From contig JAJFBE010000002.1 of the NCBI GenBank assembly GCA_020697255.1, positions 248,001-312,000 on the forward strand: DNA of 64,000 nucleotides, written 5' to 3'. This document shows positions 1 to 8,550 of this stretch, one piece after another (within the stretch, counting starts at the first letter, position 1; each line of letters opens with the position of its first letter). The notes beneath the pieces were generated by a model, which made no database searches, was not told the DNA's origin, and saw nothing but the letters and a program-made list of their open reading frames with translations. The position numbers and the translations under genes were made by a program. The DNA comes from Burkholderiales bacterium. GTDB taxonomy: Bacteria; Pseudomonadota; Gammaproteobacteria; Burkholderiales; UBA11063.

Positions 1-58
1 TAAAGCCTGAAAGTACAGCCAGGATCGAAACAAGTGTCAGATTTTCATTTGTTTTCAT
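1..58 (-). CDS. N-terminal fragment of a probable exported protein
   Basis: An ATG at 56-58 on the minus strand opens a stop-free frame running off the window edge. It begins MKTNENLTLVSILAVLSGF: a short polar start followed by a hydrophobic stretch, as in a signal peptide. An AAGGT stands upstream but about 13 bases from the ATG, which is long. Only 19 residues are visible, so no function can be given. It is divergent from the topoisomerase gene at 275. Confidence 0.45.
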   Translation of the reverse strand, partial: MKTNENLTLVSILAVLSGF

Positions 59-274
59 AATATATTATTTACCTTATATATTTTAACTTAGTTCGATATT
101 ATAGTTATTTTTTAAAAAACATTCTCCTAATATATTTGACCTAAGAATTTAACCTGCAAAACTTTATTTGCTAAAAATGCTAATGTTATAATTACTTAGC
201 TCAGGGTGTAGGCTACTGAGAAAAACTATAAATTGTAAATAAACTATTTTAAATTAAATATTTTTAAGTTAAAA

Positions 275-1318
275 ATGAATATACCTGAACATATATTACA
301 TAGTCATGATTGCGATATAGGATATACGAGAATAAAAAAAGGAAGAGGCTTTTGTTATATCGATGAAAAACAGAAGAAAATTACCGATAAATCAATCCTA
401 AGACGATTGGCTAACTTGGTTATACCTCCGGCATGGACCAAAGTATGGATCTGCAAAAATGAAAATGGAAGCTTGCAAGCCTCTGGATATGACAGCCGTG
501 GGAGAAAGCAGTATATTTATCATACTGATTGGGCAATTTATCGAAACTTGGATAAATTTGAAAACATTTATCGTTTTGGTGAAGATTTAGGAAAAATCTG
601 CTTACAAATATGGCAAGATATTAGTGCCAAAGGGTGGCCCAAAGAAAAGGTGGTAGCTTTGGCAATTGCCATATTAGATGAGACATATGTTAGAGTTGGA
701 AATAAATTTTATTCAGAAACAAATAATACTTACGGCCTTACTACTTTAAGACGAAAGCACCTGAAGGAAAATTCGGGTTATTTAGTATTTTCTTATATTG
801 CTAAGGGTAGCAAAAAACTTAATATTAATATAGAAAATAAAAAACTATGTCGGCTAATCAAAGCCTGCGCCGAATTGCCTGGGCATGAAGTGTTTCAATA
901 TCTTGATGAAGAGAATAATCCTCATCCGATTTGCTCCCAGGATATAAATAATTATCTTAAAGATGTTACCGGGGAAAATTATACTGCCAAAGATTTTCGT
1001 ACCTGGGGTGGCAGCGTTACTGCTTTAGAACAATTAGAGGATAGCTTAGAAATAGTAAAGAATAATCCAAGATTAAAGCTTGCTAATGTAGTAGTTAAAG
1101 GGGTAAGCAAAGTTTTATGCAATACAATTGCAATTTGCCGTAAATACTATATTCACCCTGCCGTATTTAGTGCAATTGAACAAGGTATAGTAGATAAGTT
1201 TTTGCCAGATAAAACTATTATCGACAAGTACAAAGAGCTGGACATATTTGAAATCCAGTTAATGCTTATCCTGGAAAATTATTATTCCACTAATAATCTA
1301 AAGAATCACACTAAATAA
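275..1318 (+). CDS. DNA topoisomerase IB (poxvirus-type)
   Basis: Monomeric type IB topoisomerase, which relaxes supercoils through a 3'-phosphotyrosyl nick. The 347 residues match the usual bacterial length. Visible active-site elements are R140 in YVRVGN, the lysine region YIAKGSK (about 174-180), R242 in FRTWGG, and the likely nucleophile Y292 in the motif CRKYYIHP (Y291 is adjacent; Y292 precedes IHP as in the family). The family is patchily distributed in bacteria and accessory to gyrase and Topo I. It stands alone, with a 192-bp gap before the AbiE pair. The upstream 59-274 region is very AT-rich with no convincing promoter. Confidence 0.88.
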   Translation: MNIPEHILHSHDCDIGYTRIKKGRGFCYIDEKQKKITDKSILRRLANLVIPPAWTKVWICKNENGSLQASGYDSRGRKQYIYHTDWAIYRNLDKFENIYRFGEDLGKICLQIWQDISAKGWPKEKVVALAIAILDETYVRVGNKFYSETNNTYGLTTLRRKHLKENSGYLVFSYIAKGSKKLNINIENKKLCRLIKACAELPGHEVFQYLDEENNPHPICSQDINNYLKDVTGENYTAKDFRTWGGSVTALEQLEDSLEIVKNNPRLKLANVVVKGVSKVLCNTIAICRKYYIHPAVFSAIEQGIVDKFLPDKTIIDKYKELDIFEIQLMLILENYYSTNNLKNHTK

Positions 1319-1449
1319 TAGTATTCAATTGCCAAACTCAGTTTTAAGGATGGATATAACTGTGATACTAATTACAATAAGTTGTATTATAAGTATTGGC
1401 TTAGCTATCTTTTTCACCAAAAACATGTAAGACTCTATCTAATTCTTTC

Positions 1450-1486
1450 ACAAAACTTCCTAAAAAAGGAAGTTTTGTGTTATAAT
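1450..1486 (+). promoter_or_regulatory. Probable AbiEi autorepression operator and promoter
   Basis: A perfect 11-bp inverted repeat (ACAAAACTTCC at 1450-1460 and its complement at 1468-1478, 7-base centre) is followed at once by a TATAAT -10 box at 1481-1486. The operator therefore covers the -35 to spacer region of the promoter that must drive the AbiE pair. Known AbiEi antitoxins repress their own operon by binding inverted repeats in the promoter, so the placement fits. The -35 is poor. The arms could also form an RNA hairpin, but no T-run follows. Confidence 0.6.
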
Positions 1487-1510
1487 TCCAATATATGGAG
1501 TAAATTTATT

Positions 1511-2161
1511 ATGCTAAAAAGTACCGAAAAAATTTTAGATTCAGAGTTAACAAATCATATTTTCACAGAAATTGATCTGGCATGCTTATTCAAAGGCAGT
1601 GCACCCAGGCGTTATGGTCTTGTGAATAAAGCTTTGAAAAAAGGAGAACTAATCCGCTTACATCGTGGATTATATACACTTGCACCTAAATATATGAAAG
1701 AGCGATTTAGCTTATATTATTTAGCAAATCATATTGTCCCGTTTAGCTATGTCAGCTGCGAATCAGCCTTACAATACCACGGATGGATTCCTGAACGTGT
1801 AAATCAGGTAATTTCTATAGCTGCATTTGGAAGAAATAAATCATTTACAAATGTATTTTCACAATTTATCTACTTTGTACACCAAATTAATGGAGACGGA
1901 TTTTTCTTAGGTGTGGAGCAAATCCAAATTGCTAATAAACTAGTCTGGATTGCCAGTCCACTTCGGGCATTGGTTGATTATATTTATTGTAATAAAGTTA
2001 AATCAGCGAATTTTGATTTTTTAAAAAACAGCTTACGTATTGAAGAAACTAATTTATCAACTATTAGTAAATCGCAAATTAGGGAATTAATTCCAGTCTA
2101 TCGCTCAGTACCTGTGAGGAAATTTTTAAATGACCTACTTAAGCATGAAGAGATTAAGTAA
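1511..2161 (+). CDS. abiEi: AbiEi-family antitoxin/transcriptional regulator (type IV TA)
   Basis: 216 residues. The N-terminal part (about 10-55) looks like a winged helix with the RRYGLVNKALKKGELIRLHR signature, followed by an AbiEi domain with YVSCESALQYHGW, typical of the family. I choose ATG 1511 because GGAG at 1497-1500 gives a good ribosome-binding site. An upstream in-frame start at 1382 would place the operator inside the gene. The stop codon overlaps the AbiEii start (TAATG), so translation is coupled. In the family it both neutralises the nucleotidyltransferase toxin and represses the operon. Confidence 0.82.
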   Translation: MLKSTEKILDSELTNHIFTEIDLACLFKGSAPRRYGLVNKALKKGELIRLHRGLYTLAPKYMKERFSLYYLANHIVPFSYVSCESALQYHGWIPERVNQVISIAAFGRNKSFTNVFSQFIYFVHQINGDGFFLGVEQIQIANKLVWIASPLRALVDYIYCNKVKSANFDFLKNSLRIEETNLSTISKSQIRELIPVYRSVPVRKFLNDLLKHEEIK

Positions 2162-3015
2162 TGGCTGATAATAAAATAATTACTGACAGGTTGAAGCTTT
2201 ATCAAATTAATTCGATAGAAGATGAAGAAAATGCATATAAAGAGATTTTGCAGGAAATTGCATTATATACCCTCTCGACCACTAATTTTTTTGCTAAGGC
2301 AGCTTTCCAGGGTGGCACATCCCTTAGAATTTTATACCAATTACCTAGATTCTCTGAAGATTTAGATTTTATTTTGTTAAAACCAGATAATAATTTTAAT
2401 TGGCAACCTTATATAGAAGCAATCATTTCAGGCTTTAAACTATTTGGGATGCAGCCCGAGATAGTTGACCGCAACAATGCAGATAAAACAATACAAAAAT
2501 TGTTTTTAAAAGATAACTCAATTGGCAAAATTATTAATCTAAATTATAATCATTTTATTAAAAAAAAGTTGCTAATCAAGTTAGAAATTGATACTAATCC
2601 GCCTGAAAAATCTGAAGTAGAAACAAAATACCTGGATTTTCCACTGGACTGTGGGATTTTAACTCAAAACCTGCCGAGTAATTTTGCCGGAAAATGTCAT
2701 GCACTACTTTCTCGTACCTATACTAAAAGTAGGGATTGGTTTGATTTTTCCTGGTATGTATCAAGGCTTATTCCAGTAAATTTTGCTTTTTTATCTTCAG
2801 CAATAAACCAAAATGGTCCCTGGGCAGGACAAAAACTCGCTATTAATAAAGAATGGTTGGCCGATCAATTGTTAAACAAGGTTAATCAAATTGATTGGAA
2901 TCAGGCTAAATTGGAAATGCAACGATTTATCAACAAAGAACAGCAAAAATCCCTGGACTTATGGAGTAGCGCTTTTTTTACAGACAAGATATCAAAACTA
3001 TCCGCATATTTATAA
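2161..3015 (+). CDS. abiEii: AbiEii-family nucleotidyltransferase toxin
   Basis: 284 residues of the AbiEii/MenT-type nucleotidyltransferase fold. The motif FQGGTSLRILYQLPRFSEDLD (about 50-70) holds the GG(T/S)xLR strand-turn and the paired acidic residues (EDLD) that bind metal. A second conserved block near 175-195 (KCHALLSRTYTKSRDWFD) matches the family K...RD/KDxFD region. Members inhibit growth or abort phage infection by transferring nucleotides, in studied cases to tRNA ends; that role here is inferred. It overlaps the antitoxin by one base. No transposase lies nearby. Confidence 0.85.
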   Translation: MADNKIITDRLKLYQINSIEDEENAYKEILQEIALYTLSTTNFFAKAAFQGGTSLRILYQLPRFSEDLDFILLKPDNNFNWQPYIEAIISGFKLFGMQPEIVDRNNADKTIQKLFLKDNSIGKIINLNYNHFIKKKLLIKLEIDTNPPEKSEVETKYLDFPLDCGILTQNLPSNFAGKCHALLSRTYTKSRDWFDFSWYVSRLIPVNFAFLSSAINQNGPWAGQKLAINKEWLADQLLNKVNQIDWNQAKLEMQRFINKEQQKSLDLWSSAFFTDKISKLSAYL

Positions 3016-3208
3016 ATTGATGCATCCAAGCTAAAGTGTACCCCAAATACTTTACGATATGCGCCCTGGTAGTTTAACATCAATCCTTTGTTTTCTTATG
3101 TATGTAAATCCTAAAGAGCACCCTTAACATGGTATCCAGTATATTAATTATTGAACATCTGGGTTGAGTTAATGTATTAAAGATGGAAATGACGCCTGCC
3201 AGGTACCA

Positions 3209-4150
3209 CTACATACATGTAGCGCTATCAGAAAGCAGATGCCCGTTTTTTTCAACCGTCCACTTATCATCAGATACATTGCGCGAAATTTTATATTCAT
3301 CTTTCTCAGCATTTATCCAGCCATAAGAAGAAGTTGTTCTGGTCCAAAGCTTCACTGAAGAAGATGGTATTACTCTATTATACGCTGTTTCTGCTATATC
3401 TGTATTTGAGCGAGAAGCATAAAGTAAATCTTTCCCTTCATGATAGGTCCAGGCAATGAAAGTTTGTGGTTTCGTAAATGTTCTATTTATCCCATTAGAC
3501 ATTGTCCTGGAAAATGTACAAATACGTGTTACTTTGCCATCTAGAACAATGCCTTTACTTTTAGTGTTGTTCCAGCAATATTGGGAAATATCAGTTTCAT
3601 AAGGGTTAGGCGAAAGATCAACTTTTGACAAATCTCCAGCATACATTAAGGAATTTGCTCTACAATTTCTGGCAATACTCCACTTTAAATGCACAGGACA
3701 GCTAGAACTTTTTTCCAACCAAACACTCTTACTTACAATACCATACACATCTTTGTGCATACAACAGGCATATAACTGTGTCGAATCATTAAAACATGTG
3801 GCAATATATTCCATAGGCTTTTGAACAGCAGAAATGACAGCTGTACTATTATTCTTACTTCTACAGTATTGTGAGATATCTCTATCTGACGGACTTGGTG
3901 AGAAATCAATTCTTGAGGCATCTCCAAGATATAATAAAGTATTTTCTTTGCAAGTTTCACCCGGTACCCAATGCATAGGACAATTAAAAGCCAATATCCA
4001 TCTGCTATTAACCCGACCATATACGTCAGTATAAGAACAACAAGGATAGTTCCTCACTGGTTGTTCATTGGAACATACGGCTGTTACAGCAAAAGAATTT
4101 AAAATACTGCCCAAAAAGATTAATAATAAAAAGTATTTTGGTTTTTTCAT
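3209..4150 (-). CDS. Secreted protein with two cysteine-rich repeats
   Basis: Start chosen at 4150 (GGAGG seven bases upstream), giving a signal peptide MKKPKYFLLLIFLGSILNSFAVTA. The mature protein has two tandem units of about 75 residues. Each has a CC pair, a (T/K)DVYG motif, CP(M/V)H, a (N/E)xLxYxGD(A/L)S turn, and an end in DISQYC(R/W). Conserved cysteines suggest disulphide-bonded periplasmic or extracellular domains. A different C-terminal domain (WTYHEG...DEYKISRN..W.V.KNG..L....ATC) is shared with the upstream neighbour, 16 bp away and probably co-transcribed. Function unknown; I recognise no named family. Confidence 0.7.
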   Translation of the reverse strand: MKKPKYFLLLIFLGSILNSFAVTAVCSNEQPVRNYPCCSYTDVYGRVNSRWILAFNCPMHWVPGETCKENTLLYLGDASRIDFSPSPSDRDISQYCRSKNNSTAVISAVQKPMEYIATCFNDSTQLYACCMHKDVYGIVSKSVWLEKSSSCPVHLKWSIARNCRANSLMYAGDLSKVDLSPNPYETDISQYCWNNTKSKGIVLDGKVTRICTFSRTMSNGINRTFTKPQTFIAWTYHEGKDLLYASRSNTDIAETAYNRVIPSSSVKLWTRTTSSYGWINAEKDEYKISRNVSDDKWTVEKNGHLLSDSATCM

Positions 4151-4166
4151 ACCTTTACCTCCAGAT

Positions 4167-5108
4167 TTATAATCGCGAACACGTGGCATCTACTGCTAAT
4201 ACATTTCCATTCTTCCTAATAGTCCACGTTGCATTATTATTTCTGCTAATTTCATATTCATCAAATTCATCAGTTTTCCATGAGTATTTATCAGGTCCTA
4301 TAAATATTACTTGCCCGATATAATCATCATTAAGTGGAACCTCCAGCATTCTTGGCATGGTGTCATTATCACGGGATGAATAAATAATGTTATTATTTTC
4401 CGTAAAATAACTCCAGGAAATAGTACTGTACTGGACAGGACTACAAGAAACATCCCCAACAGCTAAACTTGGGAAAGTACAAACTCGTTGTATCTTCTTG
4501 CTTTTATTACTAAGCAGAGTTAAGTTGCTACTTATTGTATTCTTGCATAAATTATACTCATGAAAATTAGAAGGGGTATTTTCCTGGGAACTTATTAGAA
4601 CCGACATTTGATGATCCATATTGTAAGTGATATGAACATACGGCATAGATGGTACAGCGGCCATTAATGTACTAAAGTCTTGCTGGTTATTAACTACAAC
4701 ATGCCACATCTTCTTAAGCGGATTGGCTCTCAATGGATCATCATCTATAATACTATTATGCTCAGGATGGTACTCTGCCTGAAATTTTACTTTATTTTCA
4801 CCAATGAAAGTTTCCATAAATTTATTAATGTCTAGATTGGTATCACATACATCATGTGGCCATGTCCCGACCTTATAAATTTCTACTGTAGACATTCGGA
4901 TAGTTTGCCGACTTGGTAAAGGCTTCTGTGTATAAAAGTCATTATTTATGGGTATATGCCAGCAATTTCCATCTAGGTTAACACCTAAAAGGTCACCTAC
5001 ATATATTTGCTGACTATTACAATTGGTAATATCGACTACCCAGGTAACATCTGCATTAGATACATTTTGACTAAAAGCCAAAATTGATAAAAATATTTTT
5101 CTGTTCAC
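4167..5108 (-). CDS. Secreted protein, paralogue of the downstream cysteine-rich protein
   Basis: 313 residues with a short signal peptide ending about SNA-DVTW. Near residues 29-50 it has a half-unit (NCNSQQIYVGDLLGVNLDGNCW) matching the YxGD...CW part of the repeats in the next gene. Its last 80 residues align with that gene's C-terminal domain (DEYEISRNNN-TWTIRKNG-VLAVDATC). The two therefore look like products of duplication and divergence, expressed as a pair. A TATAAT at 5165-5170 on the minus strand may be the promoter, but its -35 is weak. Function unknown. Confidence 0.68.
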   Translation of the reverse strand: MNRKIFLSILAFSQNVSNADVTWVVDITNCNSQQIYVGDLLGVNLDGNCWHIPINNDFYTQKPLPSRQTIRMSTVEIYKVGTWPHDVCDTNLDINKFMETFIGENKVKFQAEYHPEHNSIIDDDPLRANPLKKMWHVVVNNQQDFSTLMAAVPSMPYVHITYNMDHQMSVLISSQENTPSNFHEYNLCKNTISSNLTLLSNKSKKIQRVCTFPSLAVGDVSCSPVQYSTISWSYFTENNNIIYSSRDNDTMPRMLEVPLNDDYIGQVIFIGPDKYSWKTDEFDEYEISRNNNATWTIRKNGNVLAVDATCSRL

Positions 5109-5265
5109 TTTGATCTATGTTTAAATATGTTTAGCAAAAAGTAACTCTACTTTTAAGTACTATTATTATATCATAAATTACCCCGTAGCAGTTAATTAAT
5201 ATGTAAGCTTATCAAATCAGTAAGTTTGATTTGAATAATACCCTATATGGAGTATATATTCATAG

Positions 5266-5523
5266 TTAGTTAGTTAGTAGCTGATCTAACTTACCATCTT
5301 TATTAAGGGCCGACAAATCATCAAACCCACCAACATGAGTATCACCAATAAAAATTTGTGGTACAGTCATCCTTCCAGTAATTTCAATCATCTTATCTTT
5401 TTGTACCGGGTCTAAATCTACCCGAATTTCCTTAAATTCATTAACCCCTTTGCTCTTTAATAAATTTTTCGCCATTACGCAATATGGACAGGTTTCTTTA
5501 GTATAAATAGTAACTTGTTGCAT
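5266..5523 (-). CDS. grxC: Glutaredoxin 3
   Basis: 85 residues starting at MQQVTIYTK. AGGAG eight bases upstream decides this start over a longer frame. The redox motif C12-P-Y-C15, the cis-proline motif TVPQIFI and the GGFDDL glutathione-binding loop are all present. It is a complete class I dithiol glutaredoxin reducing disulphides and glutathione mixed disulphides in the cytoplasm. It lies 23 bp downstream of the carotenoid oxygenase gene on the same strand, so the two may share a transcript. Confidence 0.93.
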   Translation of the reverse strand: MQQVTIYTKETCPYCVMAKNLLKSKGVNEFKEIRVDLDPVQKDKMIEITGRMTVPQIFIGDTHVGGFDDLSALNKDGKLDQLLTN

Positions 5524-5546
5524 AGTAATTTCTCCTAAATAAAAAA

Positions 5547-6983
5547 CTAAATTCCTGCCTTCCACACGCGTGTGTTTGCGGGAATAACATCAGAATAAAA
5601 TGAGCCGTGTAATCCTATTGGTAATAAATGGGGTAAATTAATTCGGGTAATTTCGTTAAATGATTCTGCATCTAATATTAATAAAAAAGATAATTTGTTT
5701 TTAAGATCAGCTATTACTGATATTATAACACCTTCGTCTTCCATAGTAGCATCAGGTTTAGCTACAAATACCGGTTCTCCCGGAAAACAGTCATCTTGTT
5801 GCCATAATCTGTTAGCATTAAGATCAGATAAATTTATCTTAATTAATGTATTCAAACTAAAGTCATTATTTCTACTGGAAACTGCATATATAAAATTATA
5901 TAACTTTTGGGCATAAGCTCCATTTATATATGGAAACTCTATGCCAGGAACATCAGGTTTATAGCTACTACAGCTGCCATCGCTTAAATTTAGCACAAAA
6001 CGCCTTAATAACGGAACTAAATTCTTATCCTCCAAATTTACCCTGGGCTCCAGATAAAAAGCTTTTATAATATCAGCATTGGGATAAACAATTAAATCCA
6101 GATAAATTTTACTTGCATATTCATAGGCATTTACCATATGAAAACAAAAAAATTGTTCATGTGTAAATTGCCTTATTATTTTACCAGCTTTATCAACAAT
6201 AATAAAATTTACCGGGTCATCACCCCAGATATAGTTTTTGATAAATGGCTTATCTGAAAACAACATTTTTAGTGGATTGACTTTTAATGGGTTCTCATAA
6301 AGTATAAAGAAATTTTCTGTTTTGGCAAATGTATGCATGTACGACGGCCGTTTAGTCGGAATTTTAGCTATAACTTCCCTATTATTCGTTGACACATTAG
6401 TTCGGTATAATATATATCTAGAAGTGCTGCCAAATTTGATTCCCAGATTATAAAATAAGTTACCCCCTTCTTCTATAATCGGATGCGCCAGATTAATAAT
6501 AAATTTAATCTTATCATCATAAGTATGTGGTCTAACTATTGATAATGTTTCCGGATCAACCAATACATGATTATCCGTTTCCGTCATAGTTAGATAATAT
6601 TTGCCAAATTTAACTATATTTACATTATTATTATCTGTCAGCACACCTTTTAGGATATCATATATATGACGGATAAATGACTGCTTTGGTGAAGTAGCAA
6701 ATTCACTAGAGACAATTTTATGCTCCCTGATAGCCGATATATATGCCCTGCTTTGCAAAAATTTGCTCTGATAATATACCTGGTTTTCCCCAAAACTAAA
6801 CTTGTGTATAACCGCCATGCCATCAAACCAATGGTTTAATTTAACACCAGAAAAATTAAATAACCCCGGACCATTCCTGATCAAATCGCCACTAAGCCAG
6901 GCTGGCAGCTCTCCCTCTACATTAAGCTTAGTCTTAGGTGTTTCAGAAACATCATCAAAAATTACAGCATGCTGATGGTTCAT
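5547..6983 (-). CDS. Carotenoid cleavage oxygenase (RPE65/CCD family)
   Basis: 478 residues, usual for bacterial carotenoid oxygenases. The start has the family signature (PAWLSGDLIRNGPGLF, LNHWFDGMAVIHKF). Four candidate Fe(II) histidines occur in the expected contexts: LAHPII, YMHTFAKTE, FFCFHMVNAYE and a final GLHGSFY. The fold is a seven-bladed propeller that cleaves conjugated double bonds of carotenoids or stilbenes with O2; the substrate cannot be read from sequence. No carotenoid biosynthesis genes are in the window. The ribosome-binding site before ATG 6983 is weak. Probably co-transcribed with grxC. Confidence 0.88.
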   Translation of the reverse strand: MNHQHAVIFDDVSETPKTKLNVEGELPAWLSGDLIRNGPGLFNFSGVKLNHWFDGMAVIHKFSFGENQVYYQSKFLQSRAYISAIREHKIVSSEFATSPKQSFIRHIYDILKGVLTDNNNVNIVKFGKYYLTMTETDNHVLVDPETLSIVRPHTYDDKIKFIINLAHPIIEEGGNLFYNLGIKFGSTSRYILYRTNVSTNNREVIAKIPTKRPSYMHTFAKTENFFILYENPLKVNPLKMLFSDKPFIKNYIWGDDPVNFIIVDKAGKIIRQFTHEQFFCFHMVNAYEYASKIYLDLIVYPNADIIKAFYLEPRVNLEDKNLVPLLRRFVLNLSDGSCSSYKPDVPGIEFPYINGAYAQKLYNFIYAVSSRNNDFSLNTLIKINLSDLNANRLWQQDDCFPGEPVFVAKPDATMEDEGVIISVIADLKNKLSFLLILDAESFNEITRINLPHLLPIGLHGSFYSDVIPANTRVWKAGI

Positions 6984-7210
6984 TTAGACAACGGGGCTCT
7001 TTGTCTTCTTATTTATTGCTGTGTATGAGGGCTTTAACATGATTTCATCCTCTGGATGTTATAGTTTATAATCCTTCAGAACCATTGTACCATAATCCTG
7101 AAAAAATTGCTAAAATCTAATTTTGATAGTTATATAGTGTATAATGCCTGATAAAAAACATTCAATGCCATGTTTATTAGCAAATTAACATCTAAATATT
7201 AAGGAAATAA

Positions 7211-8077
7211 ATGATTTACAGCATGACCGGTTATGCCAATAAAGTTTTCCAGATAGGAACCACAACACTTCAGGTTGATATTCGCTCAGTTAACCAACGC
7301 TTTCTAGATCTAACTATTAAATGTCCTGAAGAGTTTAAAGCATTAGAGCATGATATCCGTGAAAAAATTACCGCAATTGTTAGCCGCGGTAAAATAGATC
7401 TGCGTATACACTACAATGAGCATGATACCGATAAAGCACAGTTAAATATTGATGCATTAAAACATTATATCGGCCTAACAGAGCAAATTAAAGAATTTTT
7501 GCCACAGGCAAACCTTGAAAATATTAACCAAATACTTACCTTACCTGGAATTTTAAATGTTAAAACAGTGGATATAGAATCAATTAAAGGCAGTTTTCTT
7601 ACCCAAATTAGCACCCTGACTTCTGAATTACAAGAATCCCAACTTATTGAAGGATACAAATTAGCTGATATCCTATTGGATAAAGTTAACCATATTGAAA
7701 AAATAGTTCAAAGCGCAAGTAACATTATACCGACTGTCAAAGAGGCTTATAAAAACCGCCTCAAGCAAAAACTACTCGATGTTTTGGCTGATGTGGAAAA
7801 TAATGAACAACGCTTTAGCCAGGAATTTGCTTATTTTTGCCAAAAAATTGATGTCGAAGAAGAGCTATCTCGTTTAGGAGCTCATACCAAAGCATTTAGG
7901 GACCTACTAATTAAAGGTGGTGCTATTGGTAAAAAACTTGATTTTATGACCCAGGAAATGCATCGTGAAGCCAATACTTTTGGCTCAAAATCGGCGGCTT
8001 TAGAAACAACAACGCATGCAATTGAATTAAAGGTATTGATTGAACAGATTAAAGAACAAGTACAAAATATAATGTAG
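7211..8077 (+). CDS. yicC: YicC-family endoribonuclease
   Basis: 288 residues, beginning with the invariant MIYSMTGYA and containing SVNQRFLDL near residue 28. The C-terminal DUF1732 part reads KGGAIGKKLDFMTQEMHREANTFGSKS, the strongest signature of the family. Known members are RNA endonucleases linked to sRNA decay and stationary-phase survival. AAGGAA before the ATG is a good ribosome-binding site. In other proteobacteria the gene often lies beside gmk; here it stands alone, divergent from the carotenoid oxygenase and ended by a bidirectional terminator. Confidence 0.92.
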   Translation: MIYSMTGYANKVFQIGTTTLQVDIRSVNQRFLDLTIKCPEEFKALEHDIREKITAIVSRGKIDLRIHYNEHDTDKAQLNIDALKHYIGLTEQIKEFLPQANLENINQILTLPGILNVKTVDIESIKGSFLTQISTLTSELQESQLIEGYKLADILLDKVNHIEKIVQSASNIIPTVKEAYKNRLKQKLLDVLADVENNEQRFSQEFAYFCQKIDVEEELSRLGAHTKAFRDLLIKGGAIGKKLDFMTQEMHREANTFGSKSAALETTTHAIELKVLIEQIKEQVQNIM

Positions 8078-8112
8078 GTACTATGCTGATAATAACCTGA
8101 ATTTTATTAAAT

Positions 8113-8141
8113 AAAAAACCGGATCGTAAGATCCGGTTTTT
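8113..8141. terminator. Bidirectional intrinsic terminator between yicC and the RRM gene
   Basis: Perfect 7-bp GC-rich stem (CCGGATC 8119-8125, GTAA loop, GATCCGG 8130-8136) flanked by A6 on the left and T5 on the right. It can therefore end both yicC on the plus strand and the RRM protein gene on the minus strand. Confidence 0.85.
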
Positions 8142-8146
8142 AAGGA

Positions 8147-8425
8147 TTAGTAACTACTTCTTGAAGTATAAGTTTTAGGCGCTTGCGGCTTTTGTTTGTT
8201 AACCACAATAGCACGACCAAAATGATTAGTACCATTTAACTTCGTAATAGCTGCTTCAGCTTCTTCTTGCGTTGACATTTCAACAAAACCAAAGCCTTTG
8301 CTACGACCATCACGATCCAAAATTACTTTCGCAGAAACTACACTCCCTACTGAACTGAAAATATCAGTTAATTCTTCATCTCTAATCTTAAAGCTTAAAG
8401 ATGCTACAAATAATTTATTATCCAT
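8147..8425 (-). CDS. RNA-binding protein, single RRM
   Basis: 92 residues forming one RNA recognition motif: RNP2 is LFVASL near residue 4, RNP1 is KGFGFVEM near residue 43, and a short basic and serine-rich tail follows (QKPQAPKTYTSRSSY). Such small bacterial RRM proteins are often cold-induced and act as RNA chaperones; that role is inferred. AGGAAA upstream serves as ribosome-binding site. Monocistronic between the terminator and the metK 3' end. Confidence 0.88.
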   Translation of the reverse strand: MDNKLFVASLSFKIRDEELTDIFSSVGSVVSAKVILDRDGRSKGFGFVEMSTQEEAEAAITKLNGTNHFGRAIVVNKQKPQAPKTYTSRSSY

Positions 8426-8550
8426 AAAAACACTTTTCCTAAAAAGTACTGAGCTATATTATTAAGCATCCTAAAAACACTTAAACCAGTCTACATTATA
8501 GCACAGATTTTATTTTATGTCATTATTTTATATAATTTTTTAATTTTGAT

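Noticed and set aside
1382-1510. N-terminal extension of AbiEi from ATG 1382.
   Set aside because: It would place the operator and promoter within the gene; ATG 1511 has a good ribosome-binding site and matches the family start.
3016-3208. Searched for a terminator or remnant toxin-antitoxin parts after AbiEii.
   Set aside because: AT-rich sequence without a stable hairpin plus T-run or a coherent frame.
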